Of a stretch of 64,000 nt of DNA, positions 8,409-17,392 are shown piece by piece (the stretch's first letter is position 1; every line of letters starts with the position of its first letter). The notes beneath the pieces are model-generated. The model had not been told where the DNA came from. It saw only the letters and a list, made by a program, of their open reading frames with translations, and did no database searches. This DNA comes from Maribacter sp. (lineage in GTDB: Bacteria > Bacteroidota > Bacteroidia > Flavobacteriales > Flavobacteriaceae): positions 1 through 64,000 of the forward strand of contig PDPR01000014.1 of assembly GCA_002749285.1 (NCBI GenBank), given 5' to 3'. Made by a program: the position numbers and the translations under genes.

Positions 8409-9839
8409 TTAGGTCAATAACCGAGGTTGTAATTGATAGGTTTTCCACAACAATTCGCCAAACAGGGTATTTGCCCACGCAAACCAAGAACGTGTGAAAT
8501 TCCTGGGATTGTCTATATGGAATGTTTCATGCATAAACCCCGTACCTCCATGTGTGGCCTTTAAGGATCTTATACATTCCATAATCTCATTGGAATCCGT
8601 ACTGGTCAAGGCCCGAATAATAGTGGCCATGGGCCATATCATTTCCAAACCTACATGGGGGCCACCAATACCCTCGGCCGCTTTTCCCTTAAAAAAGAAA
8701 GGGTTGTCCACAGACCATACAAACTCCCTGGTGTTCTGATATATCCAATCATCTGTGCCAACTGCATCTAAATAAGGTAATGACAGTAAACTAGGCACAT
8801 TGGCATCATCCATTAGCAAATGGTTGCCGAAACCATCCACTTCAAAGGCGTAGATATCACCATATTTCGGGTGGCTTACCACACCATGTTCTTGAATAGC
8901 TTGTTCCACCTCATCCGCAAGTGCTTTCAATTCAGCTGCGAAAGTGTCGTTCCCAGTTAACGCTTCAATCATTTCTGCGGCCTGTCCCAAACTTACCACT
9001 GCAAAAAAGTTGGATGGAATCAAAAAAGAAAATACCGTGGAATCATCACTTGGGCGAAATGCGGAACAGATCAAACCTACTGGATTAACAGGATAACCAT
9101 AGCCCTTCAATGCTCTGGTATCCGTACCATTCGAGGTAGTTCTTTGAAAAGAATAAGGTCCTTTCCCGTCTTTCTGTTGCTGGTCCGTAAAGACCTTATG
9201 GATTTTCCGTATGGCTTTCTCCCAATCTTTGTCGAACGGTGTATTATCCCCTGTAGCTTTCCAATAGTTATATGCCAATCGAATCGGGTAACACAGCGAA
9301 TCTATCTCATATTTACGTTCGTGTACACCGGGAAGCATTTTGGTATGGTCCGTTGTCCACTCCCCTTTTTTGGTAGGGTCGTTATAAAAAGCATTGGCAT
9401 ACGGATCTTTGAGGATATATTGTGTTTGTCTGTTGATGACCCCATGTATCAAATCCTTTAAATCGCTGTCTTCATTTACAAAAGCCAGATACGGCCATAC
9501 TTGTGCCGAACTATCCCTAAGCCACATGGCATCTATATCCCCCGTGATCACATAAGTGTCCGGTTTCCCATTATTTTTGGAAAAAGTCACCGTAGTGTCC
9601 AAAGTATTGGGGAAGCAGTTATTGAACAACCATCCCAATTCCTTGTCCTTTACATTTTTTTGAAATTCCAATATGGCACTTTCAATACTTCGACTATTAA
9701 AGTGTCGCTTGTTCTTTGCTATCCGTACCTCTGGAAAAGGTTTTAATGTTCCTATATCCGCTGCAACCATTTTAAATGGATCGATCATCGTAAAACCACC
9801 TGCCAAGGCAGTGTTCCTTATAAATTTTCTTCTTTGCAT
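8409..9839 (-). CDS. GH125 exo-alpha-1,6-mannosidase
   Basis: A glycoside hydrolase family 125 enzyme (formerly DUF1237), an inverting exo-alpha-1,6-mannosidase that removes mannose from the debranched mannan backbone. It is 476 aa. The start MQRRKFIRNTALAGGF resembles a Tat-type signal (RRKFI), so export is likely. Family motifs are TGDIDAMWLRDSSAQVWPYL, WTTDHTKMLPGVHERKYEIDS with an Asp near residue 178 matching the catalytic acid, GGPHVGLEMIWP with a Glu near residue 397 matching the base, and the C-terminal HETFHIDNPRNFTRSWFAWAN. It follows GH76 by 15 bp and is co-transcribed with it. Confidence 0.92.
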   Translation of the reverse strand: MQRRKFIRNTALAGGFTMIDPFKMVAADIGTLKPFPEVRIAKNKRHFNSRSIESAILEFQKNVKDKELGWLFNNCFPNTLDTTVTFSKNNGKPDTYVITGDIDAMWLRDSSAQVWPYLAFVNEDSDLKDLIHGVINRQTQYILKDPYANAFYNDPTKKGEWTTDHTKMLPGVHERKYEIDSLCYPIRLAYNYWKATGDNTPFDKDWEKAIRKIHKVFTDQQQKDGKGPYSFQRTTSNGTDTRALKGYGYPVNPVGLICSAFRPSDDSTVFSFLIPSNFFAVVSLGQAAEMIEALTGNDTFAAELKALADEVEQAIQEHGVVSHPKYGDIYAFEVDGFGNHLLMDDANVPSLLSLPYLDAVGTDDWIYQNTREFVWSVDNPFFFKGKAAEGIGGPHVGLEMIWPMATIIRALTSTDSNEIMECIRSLKATHGGTGFMHETFHIDNPRNFTRSWFAWANTLFGELLWKTYQLQPRLLT

Positions 9840-9854
9840 GTGTAGGTCTGTCTT

Positions 9855-11003
9855 TTATTCTAAAATATTTTCTTTTTCTAGTTTTGCAGCAGCTTCGATC
9901 AACATCATACCGCTCAATTGGGTAGTGAGATCAACATTGCCCGAAGGTTTTTCCCCCCAATTGGGACCAATTGACATTTCCGGTCTTTTTAATCCGTCGG
10001 TATATAAAGTAGCCGCATTGTATTCAAAGAAATCCACGAAGGCTTCTTTATCGCTGGCATTAACATCTTGAAGCAAAATCAACTCCGTAAAATATCTTAC
10101 CGAAATTCCTTTGAACAAACCTCCATCCCCTTGGCCTTCGTCCTTCATTAGTCCGTTCGATGTTAATTTAGGGCTGGTCATCATCGAAGTCGCCGTTTTT
10201 ATCGCATCGTCCAAATAGGACTGCTCCCCCGTTTCCTTGTACAATCTAATATTGGCCCCGATCCATGTGCCGGCGTTATAAGTGAAAATCCAGTCCTTGT
10301 TCGTTATGACCTCACCATTTTCCTCACTTAGATTGTCCCAGACCAATCCGGTGACGGGATCAACCAGGTTTTCTTTTTCCCAATCGTAAATGGATTTTGC
10401 CCAATCCAAATATCCGGGATCTCCATCAATGTCGTACAAACGCATCGCCAGTATAATTGCCGGACCATTTGAGACTGCATTTTTCTGTTTCGGAGTGTCC
10501 TTTTTCCAGGTAATCCCACCTCCAAAAACATCACTATGGCTCAAAATGACATCATTCCATAAAAACTCTGCCACCGCTTTGTATTCTGAATCCCCAGTTG
10601 CCTCATATGCCCTTACCGCGACATTACCCAACCAGAGCATATCATCATTGAACACATTGGAATACGTACCGCCATTCTTGGTCTTGATTCCGTTCACCAG
10701 GTTTTTCATTTTAGATAGGTAGGCTCCATCCCCTGTACGGGTATAAGCATCTACCAACACATTCAATGCATGTGCATTTGGCCAATAATGAAATGTAGCA
10801 TCACCGGAATTGTTCGCGACAAAAGTTCCCTCAGACCCCAAATAGGTATTGTAAAAGGACGCTTGCACAGAATCCGCAGTGGCCGACCAATCTATTTCAA
10901 GAGCCTCCTCTCCCCCTTTAACGGGATCGCGCAACGGTACAGTATCTTCGGAACAGGAAACCAATAATGTGATGCCCAAGAGGACAATTAAGTATATTTT
11001 CAT
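9855..11003 (-). CDS. GH76 endo-alpha-1,6-mannanase lipoprotein
   Basis: A glycoside hydrolase family 76 enzyme, a retaining endo-alpha-1,6-mannanase that cuts the backbone of yeast-type alpha-mannan. It is 382 aa. The signal peptide ends in LLVSC (Cys17), so it is a lipoprotein, probably surface or periplasmic. The family hallmark is the double aspartate D120-D121 in SNVFNDDMLWLGNVAVRAYE, preceded by the substrate-groove motif FHYWPNAHALNVLVDAY. It is the first enzyme gene after the binding proteins, separated from susE by a hairpin (11020-11052). Together with GH125 and GH92 it points to fungal-type alpha-mannan as substrate. Confidence 0.92.
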   Translation of the reverse strand: MKIYLIVLLGITLLVSCSEDTVPLRDPVKGGEEALEIDWSATADSVQASFYNTYLGSEGTFVANNSGDATFHYWPNAHALNVLVDAYTRTGDGAYLSKMKNLVNGIKTKNGGTYSNVFNDDMLWLGNVAVRAYEATGDSEYKAVAEFLWNDVILSHSDVFGGGITWKKDTPKQKNAVSNGPAIILAMRLYDIDGDPGYLDWAKSIYDWEKENLVDPVTGLVWDNLSEENGEVITNKDWIFTYNAGTWIGANIRLYKETGEQSYLDDAIKTATSMMTSPKLTSNGLMKDEGQGDGGLFKGISVRYFTELILLQDVNASDKEAFVDFFEYNAATLYTDGLKRPEMSIGPNWGEKPSGNVDLTTQLSGMMLIEAAAKLEKENILE

Positions 11004-11019
11004 AATTCTTTTTGTTTAA

Positions 11020-11052
11020 GGCAACTCTCCCTCAAAAACAGGGAGAGATGCC
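11020..11052 (-). promoter_or_regulatory. Intercistronic hairpin between susE and GH76
   Basis: CTCTCCCT (11025-11032) pairs with AGGGAGAG (11040-11047), extended by GGCA/TGCC at the outer ends. On the coding (minus) strand no T-run follows before the GH76 start 17 bp away, so it looks like an mRNA-processing or 3'-end-stabilising hairpin rather than a full terminator. It would allow more susCDE mRNA than enzyme mRNA. Confidence 0.6.
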
Positions 11053-11058
11053 CATTTT

Positions 11059-12171
11059 TTATAATGGTGTCACGCTATGGGTATATTCGGGCACTGATGC
11101 ATTGAACATGATTTCTATGTCCGCATTTCTCCCATCCACATTTCCATTATATTTAAAGCAATTATTCCAATAGTCATCGGTAACGGGTACCATATACCAA
11201 TAGGATAAATCGGAATCATCGGAAGGTCTTTGATTATCCCCATTTACACTTCCGTACCACATTACTTCCCCGCCTATCATAAATAGGAATTTGTAACGTT
11301 CGTCCCTTCCCCAACTTTCTTGTTTGAACTCAACAAAAACATTGGCCGCTTTCCAAGTACCATTTCCTTGATACTCGAAATCGAACATTAATTCACCGGT
11401 TGGGGGAAACCATAATTTAATTCCCTCTACTTCTACCATATTTACAGACCCGTCACTAAAGTCAATCTGTATTCTGTACACTTTTTCTTCGCCACTATAG
11501 GTCGTGGCCCCTCCTTCTTCCAAATCGGTTCCGTTAATAGAATACACTAAGGGATTATCGGATTTTCTAGTTATAAAATGATAATCACCTGGTTTAAGGG
11601 AAGTAAATATCTCATACTGGGTAGCAGCTATTTTTTTAAGGGGGATAGCATCCTCGATTGCCGTACCACCTTCAGAGGCAGTACCTGAAATGAACAATTC
11701 GTCTGGAGAAGGGAACCCTGCTGGTCGCTCTACTTCAATAACCCTCGAAGCACCTGACTTTTGAATATTCAATCCTTTGGAGGATAAGACCGTCCATTTC
11801 AATTTACCCGAATTTTTAGATCCTATACCGGCCATCTCTGCAATCCTATTCAAATCGGCAAAAGAAATGTTCAAGGTATTTTGAAGCCCCTTTCCATCTG
11901 AAGGCATTACATATACAGGATCTGAAAAGTCACCTGACTCAACATCAAATACCACATCGTACAACACAATACCATTATCCTCTGCCTTGGCATGTTGCCA
12001 TTCGAACAGTGCGGAACTAGCTGCCCCCAAATTAAAAAATGTATTATCTGCCGGTGAATAGAGTTCACTGACCGGGGATACATTGGTATTGGGCAATGTT
12101 TCATCATCATCGCAACTTACAACAAAAACCGAAAGAGCAATTAGCATTAATTTTATATATATTGTTTTCAT
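11059..12171 (-). CDS. SusE-like outer-membrane glycan-binding lipoprotein
   Basis: A surface glycan-binding protein of the SusE type. It is 370 aa. The signal peptide ends VFVVSC (Cys20) followed by DDDET, an acidic run after the lipid Cys of the kind associated with surface export in Bacteroidota. Residues about 35-155 form an N-terminal Ig-like SusE domain (PVSELYSPADNTFFNLG, FEWQHAKAEDNGIVLYDVVFD). The C-terminal part has starch-binding-like beta domains ending with several Trp/Tyr residues (LWFPPTGELMFDF, YWYMVPVTDDYW) that could contact sugar. It stands 39 bp after susD. The name reflects position and domain; binding to mannan is inferred. Confidence 0.8.
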   Translation of the reverse strand: MKTIYIKLMLIALSVFVVSCDDDETLPNTNVSPVSELYSPADNTFFNLGAASSALFEWQHAKAEDNGIVLYDVVFDVESGDFSDPVYVMPSDGKGLQNTLNISFADLNRIAEMAGIGSKNSGKLKWTVLSSKGLNIQKSGASRVIEVERPAGFPSPDELFISGTASEGGTAIEDAIPLKKIAATQYEIFTSLKPGDYHFITRKSDNPLVYSINGTDLEEGGATTYSGEEKVYRIQIDFSDGSVNMVEVEGIKLWFPPTGELMFDFEYQGNGTWKAANVFVEFKQESWGRDERYKFLFMIGGEVMWYGSVNGDNQRPSDDSDLSYWYMVPVTDDYWNNCFKYNGNVDGRNADIEIMFNASVPEYTHSVTPL

Positions 12172-12210
12172 CTGTTTCTTATTTAGATATTATTTGATTT
12201 TTGATTGGAC

Positions 12211-13827
12211 TTACCAACCTGGATTTTGACTTAGATTGGGGTTAATGAGGCGCTCATCCCTTGGAATAGGCCATAAATAATGTTTATTGGGATCGAAAAA
12301 TCTAAGGTCAGCCCTTATGTAACCACCATCTTGGGATAGAGGACCGAATTTCGCGCCGTGTGCCCAACCGTTGAGAACATCTTCCGCTGTTTTCCACCTT
12401 CGAATATCAAAAATCCGTAGACCTTCAAAAGCCAATTCCACCCTGCGTTCATTTCTGACTATCTGTCGCAGTTCATCTTTGTTCAATGAGTTATCAAAAT
12501 TCAGTGCCGTTGGGTTGGTAAAGCCGGCCCGGCTTCTTATGGCCTTAATGGTGTTGTCCCATGTTGCTTGGTCCATTTGACCCAACTCAACCTTAGCTTC
12601 GGCGTACATCAACAAGACATCGGCATACCTGATCAACATTAGGTTAAGCCCCGAAGACAATCCGGTCTGGTGTGTTGGATCAAAATATTTACGCCAGTAA
12701 TACCCTGTTGGGGTTGCGGAGGATCCTGGTACGTATTCATCTGCGGTACCTGAACCTGGCTCAATTAAAATCGTATGTGAGCCACCACCGACATCTTCCC
12801 ATTCGTAACCGTGGTACACAATGGTATTGGCCAGTCTAGGGTCCCTGTTCGCATAAGGATCCTCCTCATTATAACCCGAACCTGCATCGGTTATTTTTTT
12901 ACCGTCCAAGGTTAAGTAACTATCTACCAATTCTTGGGTCGCAGCCATGGCATTGAGTCTGGAACCCGCAGTTAAGGGGGCAAAATCAAAATACTCACCC
13001 CAAGTCCTAAATTCGGGCAGGTATTGCAAACTCAAGATGTCCTCATTACTATACTCATTTTGGGGAAGGAACAATCCTTCATAAGAAGGGAACAATCCGT
13101 AGGATCCATTGCTGCCATCCATTACTTTTTCGCAAGCAGCAACTACCCCCTCCCAATCATTTTCATAGAACAACACCCTTGCTTTTAGGGCAATCGCGGC
13201 ACCTCGGGTGATCTTACCCCTTTCTTCATCACTGTACTCCAAATTGGTAGGAAGTATCTTGATAACTTCATCCAATTCCGATAGAACAAATTGCAAGACT
13301 TCCTCCCTTGGCGTCCTACTCAAGGTTTGGGCATCCTCTATAGTAAGGTCTTTTGCCACAAGGGGCACATCGCCAAACCAGGTCATCAACTGAAAATGAT
13401 GGAAAGCCCTGATAAAACGGGCCTCCCCTATCATTCTCTCCACAACATCCGCATCTGCATCTTCAATACGGTCTATGTTTTCCAAAAACAGATTGCAGGT
13501 TTTTATGCCGGCATATCTTCGGTTCCATTCATTTTGCAATCTGGCCAAAGAGGCATCGTAGGTACCTGCTGCCAAAGAAGCAGCACCTGCCACATCCCCT
13601 CTTCCGTTATAAGCATTATCCGATAATGCTTCATTATAGAAAAAATAATCACTGTATTGCATTTGTGAATAGGCCGTATTCAAAACGGTCTGGGCCTTAC
13701 CAATACTTGTCCAATAATTCAAACTGGTAAATTGGCTTTCAGGGGCAAGGTCCAACTTTTCACAAGCTGTAACTACCAACAGCAATACAAGGATTGCGTT
13801 AATCTTATATGTTATATTGTTTTTCAT
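12211..13827 (-). CDS. susD: SusD/RagB family outer-membrane lipoprotein
   Basis: The lid protein of a SusCD complex, which captures oligosaccharides and passes them to the SusC channel. It is 538 aa from the ATG at 13827. A frame extension upstream to 13896 would overlap susC and lacks a signal peptide, so it is rejected. The signal peptide ends LLVVTAC (Cys22). The N-terminal SusD domain (LNYWTSIGKAQTVLNTAYSQM, EARFIRAFHHFQLMTWFGD with the typical E-x-R-F-x-R-A pattern) is followed by the C-terminal RagB part with LIRYADVLLMYAEAKVELG and NERRVELAFEGLRIFDIRRW, both family signatures. It begins 10 bp after susC. Confidence 0.95.
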   Translation of the reverse strand: MKNNITYKINAILVLLLVVTACEKLDLAPESQFTSLNYWTSIGKAQTVLNTAYSQMQYSDYFFYNEALSDNAYNGRGDVAGAASLAAGTYDASLARLQNEWNRRYAGIKTCNLFLENIDRIEDADADVVERMIGEARFIRAFHHFQLMTWFGDVPLVAKDLTIEDAQTLSRTPREEVLQFVLSELDEVIKILPTNLEYSDEERGKITRGAAIALKARVLFYENDWEGVVAACEKVMDGSNGSYGLFPSYEGLFLPQNEYSNEDILSLQYLPEFRTWGEYFDFAPLTAGSRLNAMAATQELVDSYLTLDGKKITDAGSGYNEEDPYANRDPRLANTIVYHGYEWEDVGGGSHTILIEPGSGTADEYVPGSSATPTGYYWRKYFDPTHQTGLSSGLNLMLIRYADVLLMYAEAKVELGQMDQATWDNTIKAIRSRAGFTNPTALNFDNSLNKDELRQIVRNERRVELAFEGLRIFDIRRWKTAEDVLNGWAHGAKFGPLSQDGGYIRADLRFFDPNKHYLWPIPRDERLINPNLSQNPGW

Positions 13828-13837
13828 TTTTGCTGAA

Positions 13838-16800
13838 TTAAAAAGTGATATCCAAACCAAGTCCATAATAAATGAGTGTAGGATAGGCCCTGCCACTATT
13901 CCCTCCCGATGACCTCAAGTCTCCATTAAACTCTGAAAGCTCGGGATCGACAAAGTCAATTTTCGAGAACGTCAATAAGTTTTGGCCCGATAAGTACACA
14001 CGATAACTTTTCATGCCTATTTTTTCCGACACGACCTTAGGCAGTGTATAACCTATCTGCACATTCTTTAATCGAACATAAGCACCATCATAGAGATACA
14101 TATCCGAACCACGTCTATAGTTGTTTGTTATGGATTGGCTACCCGCATTCGCGAGACGGGGATAATAGGCATCGGTGTTTTGTGGTGTCCAATAATCCAA
14201 TTGGTGGGTATACATGGTAGCACCATAATTATAGTGAAAAGGCTCAACCAATTCACCACGTACCATCATGGTCCTTTTCCCAACACCTTGAACAAATAAA
14301 CTTAGGTCCAACCCCTTATATCCAACATTATAGGTGAGCCCAAAAGTATATCGTGGAAAAGGGTTTCCAAATATAAATTTATCCTCATCATTTATTACCC
14401 CATCATTATTTGCATCCACGTAACGATTATCCCCGGGCACCACCATCAAGCCTTCTGGAATGGCCGCATTTTCTATTTCTTCGACGCTTTGAAAAATACC
14501 GTCTCTTTTAAGGCCTATATAAGAGTTGAATGGTTGCCCTTCCCGCAGCAATACTTGAAGTTCTTCCACCCCGGTCAACCGCTCATTGCCCTGAAAGTCC
14601 AATACCTCATTCTTGGAGTCACCAACATTGACAGAGAGCCTGTGGTCAAACAGTTCCCCTTGATGCCTATAGGTCGCTGACAGTTCCCAACCTTTGTTAC
14701 CGACTTCCCCGGCATTGTAATCGGGCAAACTAGTACCATATACCCCAGGGACCGCAGGCGGCACCAAAATGTCAGAAGTCACTTTGTCGAAATAATCAAA
14801 AGACATGGTCAATGCCCCTTTGAAAAAATCCAGATCCGCACCTACGTTAAAGGTCGCCGCCCTTTCCCATTGTATATCGGGATTGGCAAAATTATATCCG
14901 GTTCCGCTAACACCTTGGTTATTGTAGCCATACGCATTTTGAAACGTAAAATAGGTGGTTTGATATTGATAATTCCCAACGTTTTGGTTCCCCAAAACAC
15001 CATAAGAAGCCCTCACCTTCAAATTTCCGACTTTATCTTTATAGTTTTCCATAAAGTCTTCCCCGGTAACATTATATCCTACTGAAAGTGAAGGGAAAAA
15101 GCCCCAACGTTTTTCCTTCCTGAATTTGGAGGAACCATCATATCTGAAACTGGCCTCAAGAAAGTATTTATCCGAATAACTGTACGAGCCCCTACCAAAT
15201 AAGGAATTAAGACTATTCTTGGATGAACTTTGATTGGAATTATAGGAATTGTCACTGATCTCCGTATCGGTGATGGGTGTACCCAAATCCAGATCGGTGT
15301 ATTTTTTATACAATCCAAAACCCCTATCGGAATGATTCTCGTTCGATGCCCCAAAGAGTACATTCAAATCGTGTACATTGTTGAATGTTCTGTCATACTC
15401 CATCATCAATTGAAGGTTAAGGTCCAGACTCTTTCTATGTTCATCATTGGTATTCCTATCGGCCCCGAAAACTCCCTTTGGGAAGAAATCGACTCTTTTT
15501 GTTCTGGAGAAAAGATCATTGGACCATAATCTACCTCCAAAAACGCCCCTTAGTTTTAGGTTATCCGTAAATTTCAATTCCGCTGCCAAACTTCCGAAAA
15601 GATCATCATTATCATATCTTCTAAAACCTCCCTGTTCCAATATTCCCAAAGAGTTAAACTCATTAAGTACATCGTTGGTCAGATAATTACCTTCCTCATC
15701 TTTTTGCCTATAGATCAGTGGTACCCTAAAAGCATCTACCATCAGGGTAGAGGTATTACCTGCATGGTCCACTATTTTTTGTTTGGCATAAGCCAAATTG
15801 GAAGACAATTTAAAACGCCCATAATCATTCGTTAGGTTTATCCTGTAATTATACCTTTCCATTCCTTTTGATGGACCCACGAAATTACTGGCTTGATTAA
15901 GATACCCCAGTGACACCAAATAGGTATTGTCCTCGCCCCCACCGGAAACAGATAAATTATGGCTTTGCTGTAGTGCATTGCGAACAATCTCATCGGCAAA
16001 CCATTCTTCATCCCCATTTTCTATGAACGACGCAATCTCATCAGAGGTATATACCGCTGAATTCTCGTTTGAATTATAGGCAGCCTCATTTTTGAGCATT
16101 GCATTTTCATACCCATGTACCGGTTTGGTGAAATAATGAGGTAAATTATACCCCACCAAACTACTGTATTGTACTTTCATCGGGCTGCTTTTACTTCCTT
16201 TTTTAGTAGTGATCAGCACAACCCCATTACTGGCCCTGGAACCATAAATAGCGGCACTACCGGCATCCTTCAGGACTGAGACACTTTCGATATCGGTTGG
16301 ATTCAATGCATTGATATCACCACCTACAATCCCGTCTATAACTATAAGTGGACTATTATTGCCCAATGTACTTATACCCCGGATGTTGATGTTCAATCCC
16401 GCTCCAGGTTCAGAGTTGGTCTGTTGAATAGTTAAACTAGGCGAGCGTCCCTGTAAGGCTTGGGTCGTATTTACCGATGCCCTACCTTCAAAAGCATCGT
16501 CACCAACTTGGTCAACCGCACTTACCAATTTAGACCGTTTTTGGGTACCATAACCTATCACTACAACCTCTTCCAACTCGGAAGCGCTTTCCTGTAGTAC
16601 TACATTAATCGTGGTTTTACCTTCAACTTTAATTTCCTGGGTCTCAAAACCTAAATAGGAAATCTGTAAAATAGCATTGCCATCAGTTACCTGAATGGAA
16701 AAATTGCCGTCAAAATCAGCCGTAACACCATTGAGTGTTCCCTTTTCGATAATGTTGGCGCCTGGTAAAGGCATACCTCCGGTCTCTGTAACCGTTCCGA

Positions 16801-17230
16801 CTATTATTATTTGTTGATACGATCCAATATCCGATTCGTTCGATCCGTCCTTATTTCCGTGTTGCCGTATTCCTTTTTTCAAAAAAATCTTACGGTCATC
16901 CACTTCGTACGAGGTATCAACTTCGCCAAAGAGCAATTCCAGGACCTTATCGACCGTAGCTTTCTCAACTTTAATAGACACCCGTCTATCCTGATCAACA
17001 GCCTTGGTATTGAATAGGAACCTAAACTCAGTTGTAGCTTCGATATCATCAAGAACCTCACGGACCGTGGTGTTTTCCCTGTCTATCGAAATTTTCGTTT
17101 TTTGTGCATATGAGGAATTGGCCTGCATCAAAAAACTTAGGATTAAGAAAAATAGAAGCGATAACTTCATTTTTATGTCATAATTTAAGTACCAAGAGTG
17201 TACACCCTCCGACTTTGATGGTTTTTTCAT
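13838..17230 (-). CDS. susC: SusC/RagA family TonB-linked outer-membrane transporter with STN signalling domain
   Basis: The TonB-dependent channel of the mannan PUL. It is 1130 aa. Order: extended N-terminus typical of SusC with a signal ending near SSYAQ (residue 42), STN domain about 50-115 (REVLDDIEATTEFRFLFN, VEKATVDKVLELLFG), carboxypeptidase-D-like beta domain about 140-215 (VTETGGMPLPGANII, LQISYLGFETQEI), the SusC signature VVIGYGTQKRSKLVSAV, plug (IRGISTLGNNSPLIVIDG, SVLKDAGSAAIYGSRASNGV), then the 22-strand barrel ending in the aromatic YYGLGLDITF. The STN domain is what links such transporters to a FecR anti-sigma, and a fecR gene lies directly upstream. It is the second gene of the PUL. 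Confidence 0.95.
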   Translation of the reverse strand: MKKPSKSEGVHSWYLNYDIKMKLSLLFFLILSFLMQANSSYAQKTKISIDRENTTVREVLDDIEATTEFRFLFNTKAVDQDRRVSIKVEKATVDKVLELLFGEVDTSYEVDDRKIFLKKGIRQHGNKDGSNESDIGSYQQIIIVGTVTETGGMPLPGANIIEKGTLNGVTADFDGNFSIQVTDGNAILQISYLGFETQEIKVEGKTTINVVLQESASELEEVVVIGYGTQKRSKLVSAVDQVGDDAFEGRASVNTTQALQGRSPSLTIQQTNSEPGAGLNINIRGISTLGNNSPLIVIDGIVGGDINALNPTDIESVSVLKDAGSAAIYGSRASNGVVLITTKKGSKSSPMKVQYSSLVGYNLPHYFTKPVHGYENAMLKNEAAYNSNENSAVYTSDEIASFIENGDEEWFADEIVRNALQQSHNLSVSGGGEDNTYLVSLGYLNQASNFVGPSKGMERYNYRINLTNDYGRFKLSSNLAYAKQKIVDHAGNTSTLMVDAFRVPLIYRQKDEEGNYLTNDVLNEFNSLGILEQGGFRRYDNDDLFGSLAAELKFTDNLKLRGVFGGRLWSNDLFSRTKRVDFFPKGVFGADRNTNDEHRKSLDLNLQLMMEYDRTFNNVHDLNVLFGASNENHSDRGFGLYKKYTDLDLGTPITDTEISDNSYNSNQSSSKNSLNSLFGRGSYSYSDKYFLEASFRYDGSSKFRKEKRWGFFPSLSVGYNVTGEDFMENYKDKVGNLKVRASYGVLGNQNVGNYQYQTTYFTFQNAYGYNNQGVSGTGYNFANPDIQWERAATFNVGADLDFFKGALTMSFDYFDKVTSDILVPPAVPGVYGTSLPDYNAGEVGNKGWELSATYRHQGELFDHRLSVNVGDSKNEVLDFQGNERLTGVEELQVLLREGQPFNSYIGLKRDGIFQSVEEIENAAIPEGLMVVPGDNRYVDANNDGVINDEDKFIFGNPFPRYTFGLTYNVGYKGLDLSLFVQGVGKRTMMVRGELVEPFHYNYGATMYTHQLDYWTPQNTDAYYPRLANAGSQSITNNYRRGSDMYLYDGAYVRLKNVQIGYTLPKVVSEKIGMKSYRVYLSGQNLLTFSKIDFVDPELSEFNGDLRSSGGNSGRAYPTLIYYGLGLDITF

Positions 17231-17392
17231 ATTTTTGAATGTTTACAAGTGATTACGCGTTAAGTGTGATCATTTTCCTTAAGTCGGGGGATGTTACAGC
17301 ATCTTCCGATTTTTTTCATGTATCAATTGCCTTGATAATGGAAGAAAATAATCCTAGTTGGTCATTCTATTTCTATCCCATAGGTTTACGTT

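Noticed and set aside
13828..13896. Longer susD start at 13896
   Set aside because: It would overlap the end of susC and place 23 residues before a clean lipoprotein signal.
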